DNA from: DASUPK01 sp046732465
GTDB taxonomy: Bacteria; Actinomycetota; Thermoleophilia; Solirubrobacterales; 70-9
Direction: 5' to 3'
Length of the DNA stretch: 28,551 nucleotides
Assembly (NCBI GenBank): GCA_046732465.1
Contig: JBKPND010000079.1
Span: forward strand, 1-28,551
Notes under the pieces: generated by a model
What the model was told of the DNA's origin: nothing
The model's input: the letters and a program-made list of their open reading frames with translations, nothing else
Databases searched by the model: none
In this document: positions 14,352-21,018 of the stretch, piece by piece
Numbering within the stretch: the first letter of the stretch is position 1
Layout: the number at the start of each line of letters is the position of its first letter
Made by a program: the position numbers and the translations under genes

Positions 14352-14649
14352 TTATGTCCCCTCGCGCCTGAGACGCCTCTCGGACCAGCGGTTCGACGTC
14401 GGATTGCCGCTGTAGTCGCGGATCTCCAGCATCTCCGCGTCATCTCCTCGACCAGCCGTTCTCCGGGCGCCCCTCTCCGGCGCATCCACCGTGCGATCGC
14501 CGCGTACGCCACCACTGACTCGGTATCCGCCGTGACCGGGTCCGCCAGCGGCCTTCTGGTCTCGCCGCGGCATTGTCGGCGCCTCTCCTCGACCTCGTCA
14601 CACAGCGCCCCGCGAGCCTCCGCACCGCGGGGTCATCCGGGGGGTCCAC
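14352..14649 (-). pseudogene. Small gene of about 99 codons broken by two 1-nt shifts
   Basis: Three consecutive segments in three frames each have coding-like third-position GC and join into a coherent protein. Segment 1 starts at GTG 14649 (VDPPDDPAVRRLAG) with GGAGGT 9 nt upstream. Segment 2 continues one frame over as ALCDEVEERRRQCRG, then PLADPVTADTESVVAYAAIA, then GAPGERLVEEM. Segment 3, one frame further, is EMLEIRDYSGNPTSNRWSE and ends at TAA 14352. Each join is explained by one missing base: the first near the run of four G on the minus strand (plus 14608-14611), the second near 14440. The total of 298 bp equals 300 minus 2, as two 1-nt deletions would give. I do not recognise the family. 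It may be a true pseudogene or an assembly error. This fills most of the otherwise gene-free 14215-14760. Confidence 0.5.
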
Positions 14650-14693
14650 CTCAGCTCGACCTCCGTCGCCCGCAAGTTGACATAAGAAAGAGC

Positions 14694-14719
14694 GGTTAAT
14701 CGGACCGGTGCTCGGGTAC
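14694..14719 (+). promoter_or_regulatory. SigB/SigF-type promoter for the small helical protein gene
   Basis: GGTTAA (14694-14699), 14 nt, GGGTAC (14714-14719). Both boxes match the SigB consensus at 5 of 6. It lies 41 nt before the ATG at 14761. A perfect TTGACA at 14676-14681 is also present, but no -10 is found at 16-18 nt from it, so I prefer the stress-type promoter. Confidence 0.6.
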
Positions 14720-14760
14720 TCGCTGGTTACCCGCGCACGACACATGAGGAGGTTGGCCCA

Positions 14761-14991
14761 ATGGAGGCAACCACGACGGAGACCGGTCAGGTGACCGGCA
14801 CCAAGGACAAGGACTACAACATCATCTGGTTCACCGAGCAGTGCCTGTCGAACGCTTTGCGGCTGGAGACGTACATCCAGGACGCCGAGCGCGAGAACGA
14901 TTCGGAGCTCGCGGACTTCTTCCGCAAGGCCCAGCACGAGAGCCAGAAGGGCGCTGAGCAGGGCAAGGAGCTGCTCAAGGGCCGGATCTGA
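14761..14991 (+). CDS. Small helical protein, unknown function, likely stress-induced
   Basis: 76 residues with a strong GAGGAGG ribosome-binding site 8 nt upstream. After a Thr-rich flexible start (MEATTTETGQVTGTKDKDY) comes a two-helix protein: IIWFTEQCLSNALRLETYI and AERENDSELADFFRKAQHE, ending KGAEQGKELLKGRI. Pattern and size suggest a helical hairpin that may dimerise to a four-helix bundle, like other small ferritin-like stress proteins, though no metal ligands are clear. I recall similar short proteins in related actinobacteria but no named family. The next gene, 82 bp downstream on the same strand, is the RsbU-like phosphatase. Confidence 0.8.
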   Translation: MEATTTETGQVTGTKDKDYNIIWFTEQCLSNALRLETYIQDAERENDSELADFFRKAQHESQKGAEQGKELLKGRI

Positions 14992-15073
14992 TCCCAAGGC
15001 CCAGGTCGGGAGCCGAAATCTCGACCAAACCGTCGCTCTCTGCATAAAGGCGGTACCGATTTACGATTAGTGC

Positions 15074-16705
15074 ATGCCTCTCAGGGATCGGGAGCTGACC
15101 ACTCCTCAACCAACCCTGACGACACTGCAGGAGATCTCCGAGCCGGCGGTGATCGCAATGCTGGTGGCGACCGCGATCATCGTGGTCGATGCAGTCGCCG
15201 GCGGGCAGCCGGTGTTCATCGGGCTGCTCGCCATACCGCCGGTGATCGCGGCGAGGAGCGCCTCGCTTCCCGAAACGGCGGTGGTCGCCGTGTTCTGCGT
15301 CGTCCTCGCGGCGCTCTCGCCCCTCTGGGGCGGCTTCGGTGATGGCCAGCGATGGGTCTCCGCCGCCGTGGTGGTAGCCGGCGCTCTCGGCGGCATCTGG
15401 TTCGCCAGCCTTAAGGCCCGGCTCAACCGGGAGACGGCGGCGTCCGAGCTGCTCGCCGAGGCGGGCGCCCTGATGGAGGACGCGCTGGACCAGAAGCAGC
15501 GAGCCGGCCATCTCGCAACGCTTGCCGTACCGGCGCTCGGGGATGTCGCGATGGTCGACATGGTCACCGCGGACGGCCTGATCGAGCGCTTCGCCGCCCA
15601 GAGCGCCGGGAGCCCGGTCGCCGAGATGTTCGCCAAGCTCCGCCAGGACGCCCCGATCGACCCGCACGGGCCCCATCCGGTCGCCGAGGTGATCCGCACC
15701 GGTCGCACCAAGTACCTCGACGAGCTCAGCGACGAGGAGATCGACCGGATCACGACCCGGCCGAACGAGCGCGAGATGCTGCGCCGGCACCGCTTCAAGT
15801 CCTGCATCGTGCTGCCGCTTGGTGCCCGCGGGTCCGTGCTCGGCGCCCTGACCCTCTGGATCATGCGCCCGGCGAAGGCGTTCGATGAGACCGCTCGCCG
15901 CACCGCGAAGCGCCTCGCCGACCGGGCCGCTCTCGCGCTCGACAACGCGAGGCTGCACGAGCAGCAGAGACACATCGCCTCGGTCCTCCAGCGCAGCCTG
16001 CTGCCGCGGTCGCTGCCCGAGATCACGGGGTTCGAGTCGTCCTCTCGTTTCCTGGCCGCCGGCGAGGCCTATGAGGTCGGCGGCGACTTCTATGACGTCT
16101 TCCGCAGCGGCTCGGGCAGCTGGACCGCCGTGATCGGCGACGTCTGCGGAAAGGGGCCGGAGGCCGCCTCGCTGACGGCTCTGGCCCGCTACACGGTCCG
16201 GACGGCCTCCTCCCCGGACAGCTCGCCGAGCCAGGTCCTGAGGACCTTGCACGAATCGATCCGCTCGGAGCGCTCCGATTTCCGCTTCTGCACCGCGGCC
16301 TTGGCTCGGATACAGGCCCCGTCCGATGGGAGCGGCGAGGCCCACCTCACCGTTTCGCTCGGCGGCCACCCGCTGCCGATAGTCCTTCGCAAGGACGGGC
16401 GCGTCGAGACGATCGGCGAACCAGGGACCCTTCTCGGCGTCCTTCCCTCCCCCACGCTGGCCGATGTCGACGCTTCGCTGGAGGTCGGCGACTCGTTGAT
16501 CCTCTACACGGACGGGGTCCTCGATGTCGCCAACCGCGACAAGCGGGGCGATCCGAACTGGTTCAAGGATCAGATTGCGGTGGCGGCCGGGCAGAACGCG
16601 GACGAGATCGCGGAGCGGCTTGCCCAGGCCGCGATCGAACGCCACGGCGACGAGCTCCGCGACGACATCGCCCTCCTGGTGCTGCACCGAAACGACGGCG
16701 GGTGA
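15074..16705 (+). CDS. Membrane-anchored GAF-SpoIIE phosphatase (RsbU-like)
   Basis: 543 residues, ATG start. About four membrane helices at residues 25-113, then a short coiled linker (AASELLAEAGALMEDAL), a GAF domain at about 140-300 ending LADRAALALDNARLHEQQ, and a PP2C-type SpoIIE domain at about 310-540. Phosphatase motifs: EVGGDFYDVF, VIGDVCGKGPEAA, LYTDGVLDV and DDIALLVLHR, which hold the Asp residues that bind Mn/Mg. Enzymes of this type dephosphorylate an anti-anti-sigma factor (RsbV-like), freeing a stress sigma factor. That fits the SigB-type promoters around it, but no sigma, anti-sigma or anti-anti-sigma gene is in the window. The membrane and GAF parts suggest sensing of an envelope or small-molecule signal. 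Confidence 0.92.
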   Translation: MPLRDRELTTPQPTLTTLQEISEPAVIAMLVATAIIVVDAVAGGQPVFIGLLAIPPVIAARSASLPETAVVAVFCVVLAALSPLWGGFGDGQRWVSAAVVVAGALGGIWFASLKARLNRETAASELLAEAGALMEDALDQKQRAGHLATLAVPALGDVAMVDMVTADGLIERFAAQSAGSPVAEMFAKLRQDAPIDPHGPHPVAEVIRTGRTKYLDELSDEEIDRITTRPNEREMLRRHRFKSCIVLPLGARGSVLGALTLWIMRPAKAFDETARRTAKRLADRAALALDNARLHEQQRHIASVLQRSLLPRSLPEITGFESSSRFLAAGEAYEVGGDFYDVFRSGSGSWTAVIGDVCGKGPEAASLTALARYTVRTASSPDSSPSQVLRTLHESIRSERSDFRFCTAALARIQAPSDGSGEAHLTVSLGGHPLPIVLRKDGRVETIGEPGTLLGVLPSPTLADVDASLEVGDSLILYTDGVLDVANRDKRGDPNWFKDQIAVAAGQNADEIAERLAQAAIERHGDELRDDIALLVLHRNDGG

Positions 16706-16707
16706 GG

Positions 16708-16754
16708 TTAATGCGAGGGTGCCCCGCAGGCGCAGCCGAGGAGCAACCCGTTTG
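16708..16754 (+). repeat. Dispersed hairpin repeat, copy C
   Basis: TTAATGCGAGGGTGCCCC, then GCAGGCGCAGCC, then GAGGAGCAACCCGTTTG. It fills the whole gap between the phosphatase stop (16705) and the DUF72 ATG (16755). Its GAGGAG is 11 nt before that ATG, the same distance as in copy B, and no other ribosome-binding site is available. The apex differs from copies A and B, while the two outer blocks are kept. Confidence 0.8.
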
Positions 16755-17483
16755 ATGGAGGTCCACGTCGGCTGCTCCGGGTGGGTCTATCCGCATTGGC
16801 GGGAGCGCTTCTACCCGAAGGGGGTGCCTCAGCGCCGCTGGCTCGCCTTCTACGCCGAGCACTTCGACACGGTCGAGATCAACAGCACCTTCTACCGCCT
16901 CGCCTCGCCGGCGGCGGTGGAGAACTGGCTCGAGCAAAGCCCGGAGGGATTCACCTTCGCCGTGAAGATGAGCCGCTACATAACCCACATCAAGCGGCTC
17001 ACCATGATCGAGCCGGGCACCAAGCGCTTCTACGAGCGCCTCGACGGGCTGAGTGGCACCGACAAGTTCGGGCCGGTCCTCTGGCAGTTCCCACCGAACT
17101 TCCACCGCGATGACGAGCGGCTGGCCGACTCCCTGCCGAAGCTGCCTTCGGGGCGACACGCCTTCGAGTTCCGTCACGAGAGCTGGTTCACCGATGAGGT
17201 CTACGGGCTGCTCAGGGAGCACGGTGTGGCTCTCGTTATCGGCGACGAGGCGTCACGTTGGGTGAGCACGCCGCACGTCCGCACCGCCGACTGGACCTAC
17301 ATCCGCCTCCATCACGGCAGTCGGGGCCGTCACGGCAACTACTCGGCCTCGGAGATCGAGACCTGGATCCGCCGGATCGCGCAGTGGCGCCGAGACACGG
17401 AGGTCTTCGCCTACTTCAACAACGACTGGGAGGGCTACGCGCTGCGCAACGCCGAGCTGCTCAAGAAGGGGCTCGGCCTCTAA
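16755..17483 (+). CDS. DUF72 family protein (YecE-like), second copy
   Basis: 242 residues from ATG 16755 (MEVHVGCSGWVYPHW). DUF72 motifs: VGCSGWVYPHWRERFYPKG, LAFYAEHFDTVEINSTFYR, PEGFTFAVKMSRYITHIKRL, GPVLWQFPPNF, AFEFRHESWF and EVFAYFNNDWEGYALRNA. It keeps the standard short DUF72 length, whereas the copy at 5849 is about 50 residues longer. Role unknown. The ORF is open upstream to 16524, but that part is out-of-frame phosphatase sequence. Its stop codon overlaps that of the converging PRC-barrel gene (CTAA at 17480-17483). Translation probably depends on the repeat-borne GAGGAG. Confidence 0.9.
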   Translation: MEVHVGCSGWVYPHWRERFYPKGVPQRRWLAFYAEHFDTVEINSTFYRLASPAAVENWLEQSPEGFTFAVKMSRYITHIKRLTMIEPGTKRFYERLDGLSGTDKFGPVLWQFPPNFHRDDERLADSLPKLPSGRHAFEFRHESWFTDEVYGLLREHGVALVIGDEASRWVSTPHVRTADWTYIRLHHGSRGRHGNYSASEIETWIRRIAQWRRDTEVFAYFNNDWEGYALRNAELLKKGLGL

Positions 17484-17818
17484 CGCCTGCGCCAGTTGCC
17501 GCCGAGAAGCTTGCCGAGGCGACCGCTGCGTCGCGGGGTGAAGTTCGGAGCCGCCTGCTCGGGCGGCGGCAGCTCGGCCGCGGCGCTGGAATCGATCGCC
17601 AGCCGCACCGCTCGTTCGGCCGTCCTCGCCACCTCGGGCGCGTCGGCGAAGCGGAGGGCGCCATCGGTCATCTCGATCACGATGCCGTCCAGGATGTGCT
17701 CCCGGTAGTTGTCGACAACCTCGTCGACCTTGCCCACCTGCCGACCGTCGGACGCGTACACGGGGGTGCCCCGCTTCACGGCCGCGTAGTGGATCGGATA
17801 GCCGTCGTCCTGGCTCAT
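17480..17818 (-). CDS. PRC-barrel domain protein
   Basis: 112 residues. The PRC-barrel core covers about residues 10-75: RGTPVYASDGRQVGKVDEVV, then ILDGIVIEMTDGALRFADAPEVART, with the DG-x-x-VG-x-V turn typical of these small beta-barrels. The remainder is a Pro/Ala linker and a basic end (RRSGRLGKLLGGNWRRR), which might bind nucleic acid or membrane lipids. PRC-barrel proteins often act as adaptors; no specific role can be claimed. Its ATG at 17816-17818 overlaps the DUF3052 ATG in a shared CATG. A TATATT box 6 nt upstream suggests a leaderless transcript. Confidence 0.85.
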   Translation of the reverse strand: MSQDDGYPIHYAAVKRGTPVYASDGRQVGKVDEVVDNYREHILDGIVIEMTDGALRFADAPEVARTAERAVRLAIDSSAAAELPPPEQAAPNFTPRRSGRLGKLLGGNWRRR

Positions 17819-18251
17819 GCCCGCAATATACGTTGACCGGATCGCCGGTTACTCGGGCACCCCGCTCGCCAAGAAGCTCGGCATCAAGGAGGGACACCGC
17901 GTCGCGTTTCCGTCGGCCCCGGACGGGTTTCGCGAGCTTCTGGGGGAGCTGCCGGAAAACGTCACGCTCAGGCCCCGGGTGCGTGGGCCGCTCGACGTGA
18001 TCGTCTTCTTCACCAAGCGCCGCGCCGAGCTCGAGCGCCGCCTCCCCGCCCTCCGGCGGGCGATGGATCCGGCGGCCGGGCTCTGGATCGCGTGGCCGAA
18101 GCGCTCTTCGGGAGTCGACACCGACATGACCGAGGACGTCGCCCGGGAGCTCGGCCTCGCCAATCGGCTGGTCGACAACAAGGTCGCAGCGATCGACGAG
18201 ACCTGGTCCGGACTGCGGCTCGTGATCCGGCTGAAGGACCGCCCCGGATAA
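17817..18251 (+). CDS. DUF3052 family protein
   Basis: 144 residues, ATG start. Typical DUF3052 features: AGYSGTPLAKKLGIKEGHRVAF (10-31), LDVIVFFTKRRAELERRLPAL (60-80), GLWIAWPKRSSGVDTDMTE (89-107), and LVDNKVAAIDETWSGLRLVIR near the end. Members are small cytoplasmic proteins common in actinobacteria; function is not established. Its start codon overlaps that of the divergent PRC-barrel gene in the sequence CATG, so each gene's upstream control region lies inside the other's coding sequence. No Shine-Dalgarno is visible before the ATG. No later in-frame start precedes the conserved GYSGTP, so this start is preferred. Confidence 0.88.
   Translation: MPAIYVDRIAGYSGTPLAKKLGIKEGHRVAFPSAPDGFRELLGELPENVTLRPRVRGPLDVIVFFTKRRAELERRLPALRRAMDPAAGLWIAWPKRSSGVDTDMTEDVARELGLANRLVDNKVAAIDETWSGLRLVIRLKDRPG
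17825..17830 (-). promoter_or_regulatory. Possible -10 box of a leaderless promoter (PRC-barrel gene)
   Basis: TATATT on the minus strand ends 6 nt before the ATG at 17818, so transcription would start at or next to the A of the start codon. No Shine-Dalgarno lies between. AT-only hexamers are rare in this GC-rich DNA. No good -35 is visible. Confidence 0.4.
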
Positions 18252-18258
18252 CCCGGGG
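18242..18258. terminator. Hairpin at the end of the DUF3052 gene
   Basis: CCCCGG (18242-18247) pairs with CCGGGG (18253-18258) around ATAAC, so the stop codon sits in the loop. No T-run follows. It could be a U-tract-less bidirectional terminator between the converging DUF3052 gene and the small gene at 18267. Confidence 0.4.
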
Positions 18259-18266
18259 ACGCTCCC

Positions 18267-18401
18267 TTAGCCCACCGGGTCGTCGCCGGCTAGCGTGTCT
18301 CGGGCTCGCTCATCGGCCGCCGCTTGCTTCCTGGCGAGCTTCTTGGCTTGCTTCTCCTGCCGCTTCTCGAGACGCCGGCGCTCACGGTTGAGCTTTGCCA
18401 T
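18267..18401 (-). CDS. 44-residue highly basic helical protein downstream of cspA
   Basis: ATG at 18401 to TAA at 18267. The sequence begins MAKLNRERRRLEKRQEK, continues QAKKLARKQAAADERARD and ends TLAGDDPVG. The first 36 residues are almost all Lys, Arg, Glu, Gln and Ala and would form one charged helix; the end is acidic. An AGAGGAAG ribosome-binding site lies upstream at normal distance. It starts 32 nt after the cspA stop on the same strand, so the two are probably cotranscribed. A nucleic-acid-binding role in cold or stress response fits context and composition but is inference. I recall similar short proteins in related genomes without a known function. Confidence 0.7.
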   Translation of the reverse strand: MAKLNRERRRLEKRQEKQAKKLARKQAAADERARDTLAGDDPVG

Positions 18402-18433
18402 GGTGGTCTTCCTCTTGCTCCTTGAAGCCATTC

Positions 18434-18637
18434 CTAGAGCGCCTGGACGTTTGCGGCCGCCGGGCCTTTGGGGCCCTGTTCCTCGTCGTAGCTCACCTTC
18501 GCGCCCTCCGCGAGCGACTTGAAGCCGTCGCCCTGGATCGCGCTGTGGTGCACGAACAGGTCCTTACCAGCGTCATCGGGCACGATGAATCCAAAGCCCT
18601 TTTCGTCGCTGAACCATTTCACGGTGCCTGTAGCCAT
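18434..18637 (-). CDS. cspA: Cold-shock domain protein
   Basis: 67 residues, a complete single cold-shock domain. RNP1 is KGFGFIV (13-19) and RNP2 is LFVHHSAI (27-34); the start MATGTVKWFSDEKGFGF and end GPKGPAAANVQAL are canonical. It binds single-stranded RNA or DNA and melts mRNA structure. The 145 bp between it and the upstream hydrolase gene probably contains its promoter and a long leader, as is usual for csp genes; I do not see a clear promoter. Actinobacterial csp genes often serve as general RNA chaperones rather than cold-specific ones. Confidence 0.95.
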   Translation of the reverse strand: MATGTVKWFSDEKGFGFIVPDDAGKDLFVHHSAIQGDGFKSLAEGAKVSYDEEQGPKGPAAANVQAL

Positions 18638-18782
18638 TCCTTGCCTCTCCGTCTAAGTGCACTGCGTAAACGAGGAGGGTGCCAGCAGGCAACAACTTCG
18701 GAGACGCGACGCACAGCTTTGGTCGAACGGACGCTCGACCCGTAGGGCCAGTCTAGGGACTGTGCCTGCAGAGGGTGTGGGA

Positions 18783-19655
18783 TTAGCCGACCCGTTCCCG
18801 CACCCTGGGTTCATCCACGAACTCGTCGATGACGCGGGAGAGGCGGCCCCCCTGCCAGGCGAGCGGCGACTTGCCGGGCTCCTCGCTGACCAGGCGGCCG
18901 TCGGGCAGGGCGTCCGCCCAGGCCTCGGCCATCGCGTAGGGGTGACCGGGGTCGGCCTCGTCGTAGCTCGCCACCACGAGTGACGGCACGTCGAGCGTCT
19001 CGAGCTCCGCCAGGCCGTCGAACGGCAGCGAGCGGGGCACCTCGCGCAGCGCTCTGGCGACGGCATCGGGGTGGCGATGGCGCTCCATGCGCTCGCGGGT
19101 GATCCTCAGGGCCGTCTCGCGCCACGACGGGTCGACGCTCAGGTCCGCCTCATAGGCCGTCATGAACCCCTCCACTCCCCCACGCTCCAGGCCATCGGCG
19201 AGCCGGTCCCAGCCGGCCAGCACCTCCTCGGTCGCCGGGATGCCGAGCGTGACGGGCCCCGCCAGGACGAGGGCCGCGACCCGATCGGCGTTGTCCAGGG
19301 CGTAAGCCACGGCGGTGTGGCATCCCATCGAGTGTCCGCAGAGGACCGGGCGCTCTCCGGGACACCGCTCGGCGAGCACCGCCGCGAGGTCGCCTGTCAG
19401 CTCCGGATAGCCGTACCCCTGATCCTCCGGCGCGGGCGATGACTCGCCGTGCCCGCGCGCGTCGTAGGAGACCAGCCGGTGCCCGCGCCGGGCGAGGGTG
19501 AGCGAGCCGTGCAGCACGTAGCGTCGGGTTGCCGTCAGCCCGTGGAGGAGCACGATGGGAGGCCCCTCCCCGACCTCCTCGCCCGCCAGGCGCACGCCGT
19601 CCGACGCGAGCTCGAACGGGCGCGCCTCGAGGTCACCCGGCTGGCCTCCGGCCAT
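18783..19655 (-). CDS. Alpha/beta hydrolase with an altered catalytic histidine position
   Basis: 290 residues. The oxyanion loop is VLLHGLTATRR (35-45), the second strand ends SYDARGHGES (63-72), and the nucleophile elbow is CGHSMGCH (106-113, S109). The acid is in VVASYDEADPGHPYAM. At the place where the catalytic His is normally found, after the last strand (RLVSEEPG-x-S), the residue is Lys in EEPGKSPLAWQGG, and no later His exists. So it may be inactive as a hydrolase, use another residue, or be a non-catalytic relative. Its ATG overlaps the stop of the cyclophilin gene (TGATG), so it is probably translated from the same mRNA. Confidence 0.88.
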   Translation of the reverse strand: MAGGQPGDLEARPFELASDGVRLAGEEVGEGPPIVLLHGLTATRRYVLHGSLTLARRGHRLVSYDARGHGESSPAPEDQGYGYPELTGDLAAVLAERCPGERPVLCGHSMGCHTAVAYALDNADRVAALVLAGPVTLGIPATEEVLAGWDRLADGLERGGVEGFMTAYEADLSVDPSWRETALRITRERMERHRHPDAVARALREVPRSLPFDGLAELETLDVPSLVVASYDEADPGHPYAMAEAWADALPDGRLVSEEPGKSPLAWQGGRLSRVIDEFVDEPRVRERVG

Positions 19656-20290
19656 CAGCCGCCCTTGATGGTCACCCGCCGGATCACGACGGGCGCCTTT
19701 GGCGTCCCGCTCGCCGTGCCGAGCTGCTCGATCCGCTGCACGACGTCGAGGCCACTAGCGACCCTGCCGACCAGGGCGTAATCGGGAGTCAGGCCCGCAT
19801 CGGCCACCGTGACCACGAAGAACTGGCTGCCCGAGCGCCCCGGCGGCTCGGCTGCGGTCTTTGCCATCGCCACGATCCCCTGGGTGTAGGAGAGATCGCG
19901 CGGCGGCGGCTCGTCGACGAAATACCCGGGCCCGCCGCTGCCCGTGCCCGTCGGATCGCCGCCCTGGATCACGAAGCCGGGCACGATCCGATGGAAGGGC
20001 GTGTCGTCGTAAACGCCCTGGCGGGCCAGGTAGGCGAACGAGGACGCGGTCTTCGGCGCGCGCCCAACGTCGAGCGCGATCGTGAAATTGCCGCAGCTGG
20101 TCTCGACGGTCGCCGTCGCCGGCCCGCGAAGCGTGGCCGTCGGCGGGGACAGATCGACCTCCTTCGGCTGTGGCGTCTGCACCTGAGTGCAGCCCGTCGG
20201 CAGGGCGGAAGTGGTCGTGTCGTCCCCGTCGCCGCCACCGCAGCCCGCGAGCAGGAGGAGGGCGAGTGCGGCGCCAACCGCTGTTCGCAC
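19655..20290 (-). CDS. Cyclophilin-type peptidyl-prolyl isomerase lipoprotein
   Basis: 211 residues from GTG 20290, giving a proper lipoprotein signal: VRTAVGAALALLLLAGCGGG with lipobox LAGC. A Gly/Asp/Thr-rich linker follows, then the cyclophilin domain at about 60-210: CGNFTIALDVGRAPKT, FAYLARQGVYDDTPFHRIVPGF, VIQGGDPTGTGSGGPGY, GIVAMAKT and SGSQFFVV. The catalytic Arg is in FHRIVPGF. It isomerises Xaa-Pro bonds in exported proteins outside the membrane. A TTG 9 nt upstream is an alternative start; the longer ORF reading adds no membrane signal. The divergent methyltransferase gene starts 50 bp away. Confidence 0.88.
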   Translation of the reverse strand: MRTAVGAALALLLLAGCGGGDGDDTTTSALPTGCTQVQTPQPKEVDLSPPTATLRGPATATVETSCGNFTIALDVGRAPKTASSFAYLARQGVYDDTPFHRIVPGFVIQGGDPTGTGSGGPGYFVDEPPPRDLSYTQGIVAMAKTAAEPPGRSGSQFFVVTVADAGLTPDYALVGRVASGLDVVQRIEQLGTASGTPKAPVVIRRVTIKGG

Positions 20291-20340
20291 CGAGGTCAAG
20301 GCGCCGAAGGCTACCCGGGCGCGCCTGGCATGATCGAGGC

Positions 20341-21018
20341 GTGTCAGGCGACGCCGATCCGAGCCCCCGTGCCGGCCCGCCATCCAGGCGAGTCCGCCTC
20401 ATGGGCAGGGCGATCAACGCCACGATCGCGAGGGCGCCGTTCGCCTGGCCGCTGCTCCGCGGCTGGAGCCGTCGCTTCTGGGAGCGCGCCGCGCCCACCT
20501 GGGACGAGCGCGTCAACCGATCCGGCCCCGAGTACCTCGCTCCGCTGGCTGCCGGTCTCCTGCAGGTCCGGCCGGAGCCCGAGCGCGCGCTCGACATCGG
20601 GACCGGCCTCGGGGACGGCGCGCTCCTGGTCGCGCGGGAGTTCCCCCACGCCCGCGTGCGGGGCGTCGACCTCTCCGAGGAGATGGTTCGCCGGGCCCAG
20701 GCGCGGATCGGGCTCGATCCGGAGGGGCGCGTCGCGTTCAAGGTGGCCGACGCCTCCAACCTGCCGTTCGAGGACGAGTCCTTCGACCTGGTCACCCAGC
20801 TCAACATGCCCCCCTTCTTCGCCGAGATCGCCCGGGTTCTGCGTCCCGGGGGATTCGTCGTGATCGCGGCCAGCTGGGGCCCGGGAACGCCGTTCTACAC
20901 GCCCGAATCGGTCCTTGGGCGCGGCTTCCGCAAGCGGGGTCTCGAGGCGGTCGAGATCGGCGAGGCCGCCAAGGGGACATACTTCGTCGCCCGCCGCCCG
21001 GACGCGCCGCCCAACTAG
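20341..21018 (+). CDS. Class I SAM-dependent methyltransferase
   Basis: 225 residues from GTG 20341; ATG 20401 is a shorter alternative with a better AGGCGAG site 8 nt upstream. SAM-binding motif I is ALDIGTGLGDGALL, the acidic motif II is VRGVDLSEEMV, then FKVADASNLPFEDESFDLV and VLRPGGFVVIAASWG. This is the Methyltransf_11-type Rossmann fold. Substrate unknown. It ends with TAG at 21016-21018, and the lipid kinase reading frame continues in the same frame directly after that stop without a normal start codon, so the pair may be coupled or even joined by read-through. Confidence 0.85.
   Translation: MSGDADPSPRAGPPSRRVRLMGRAINATIARAPFAWPLLRGWSRRFWERAAPTWDERVNRSGPEYLAPLAAGLLQVRPEPERALDIGTGLGDGALLVAREFPHARVRGVDLSEEMVRRAQARIGLDPEGRVAFKVADASNLPFEDESFDLVTQLNMPPFFAEIARVLRPGGFVVIAASWGPGTPFYTPESVLGRGFRKRGLEAVEIGEAAKGTYFVARRPDAPPN

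Noticed and set aside
14676..14681. Perfect TTGACA as a housekeeping -35
   Set aside because: No -10 hexamer occurs 16-18 nt downstream; the GGTTAA/GGGTAC pair next to it fits better.
14975..16687. Minus-strand ORF of 570 codons
   Set aside because: Exact antisense of the GAF-SpoIIE phosphatase gene; composition is that of a shadow frame and no domain is visible.
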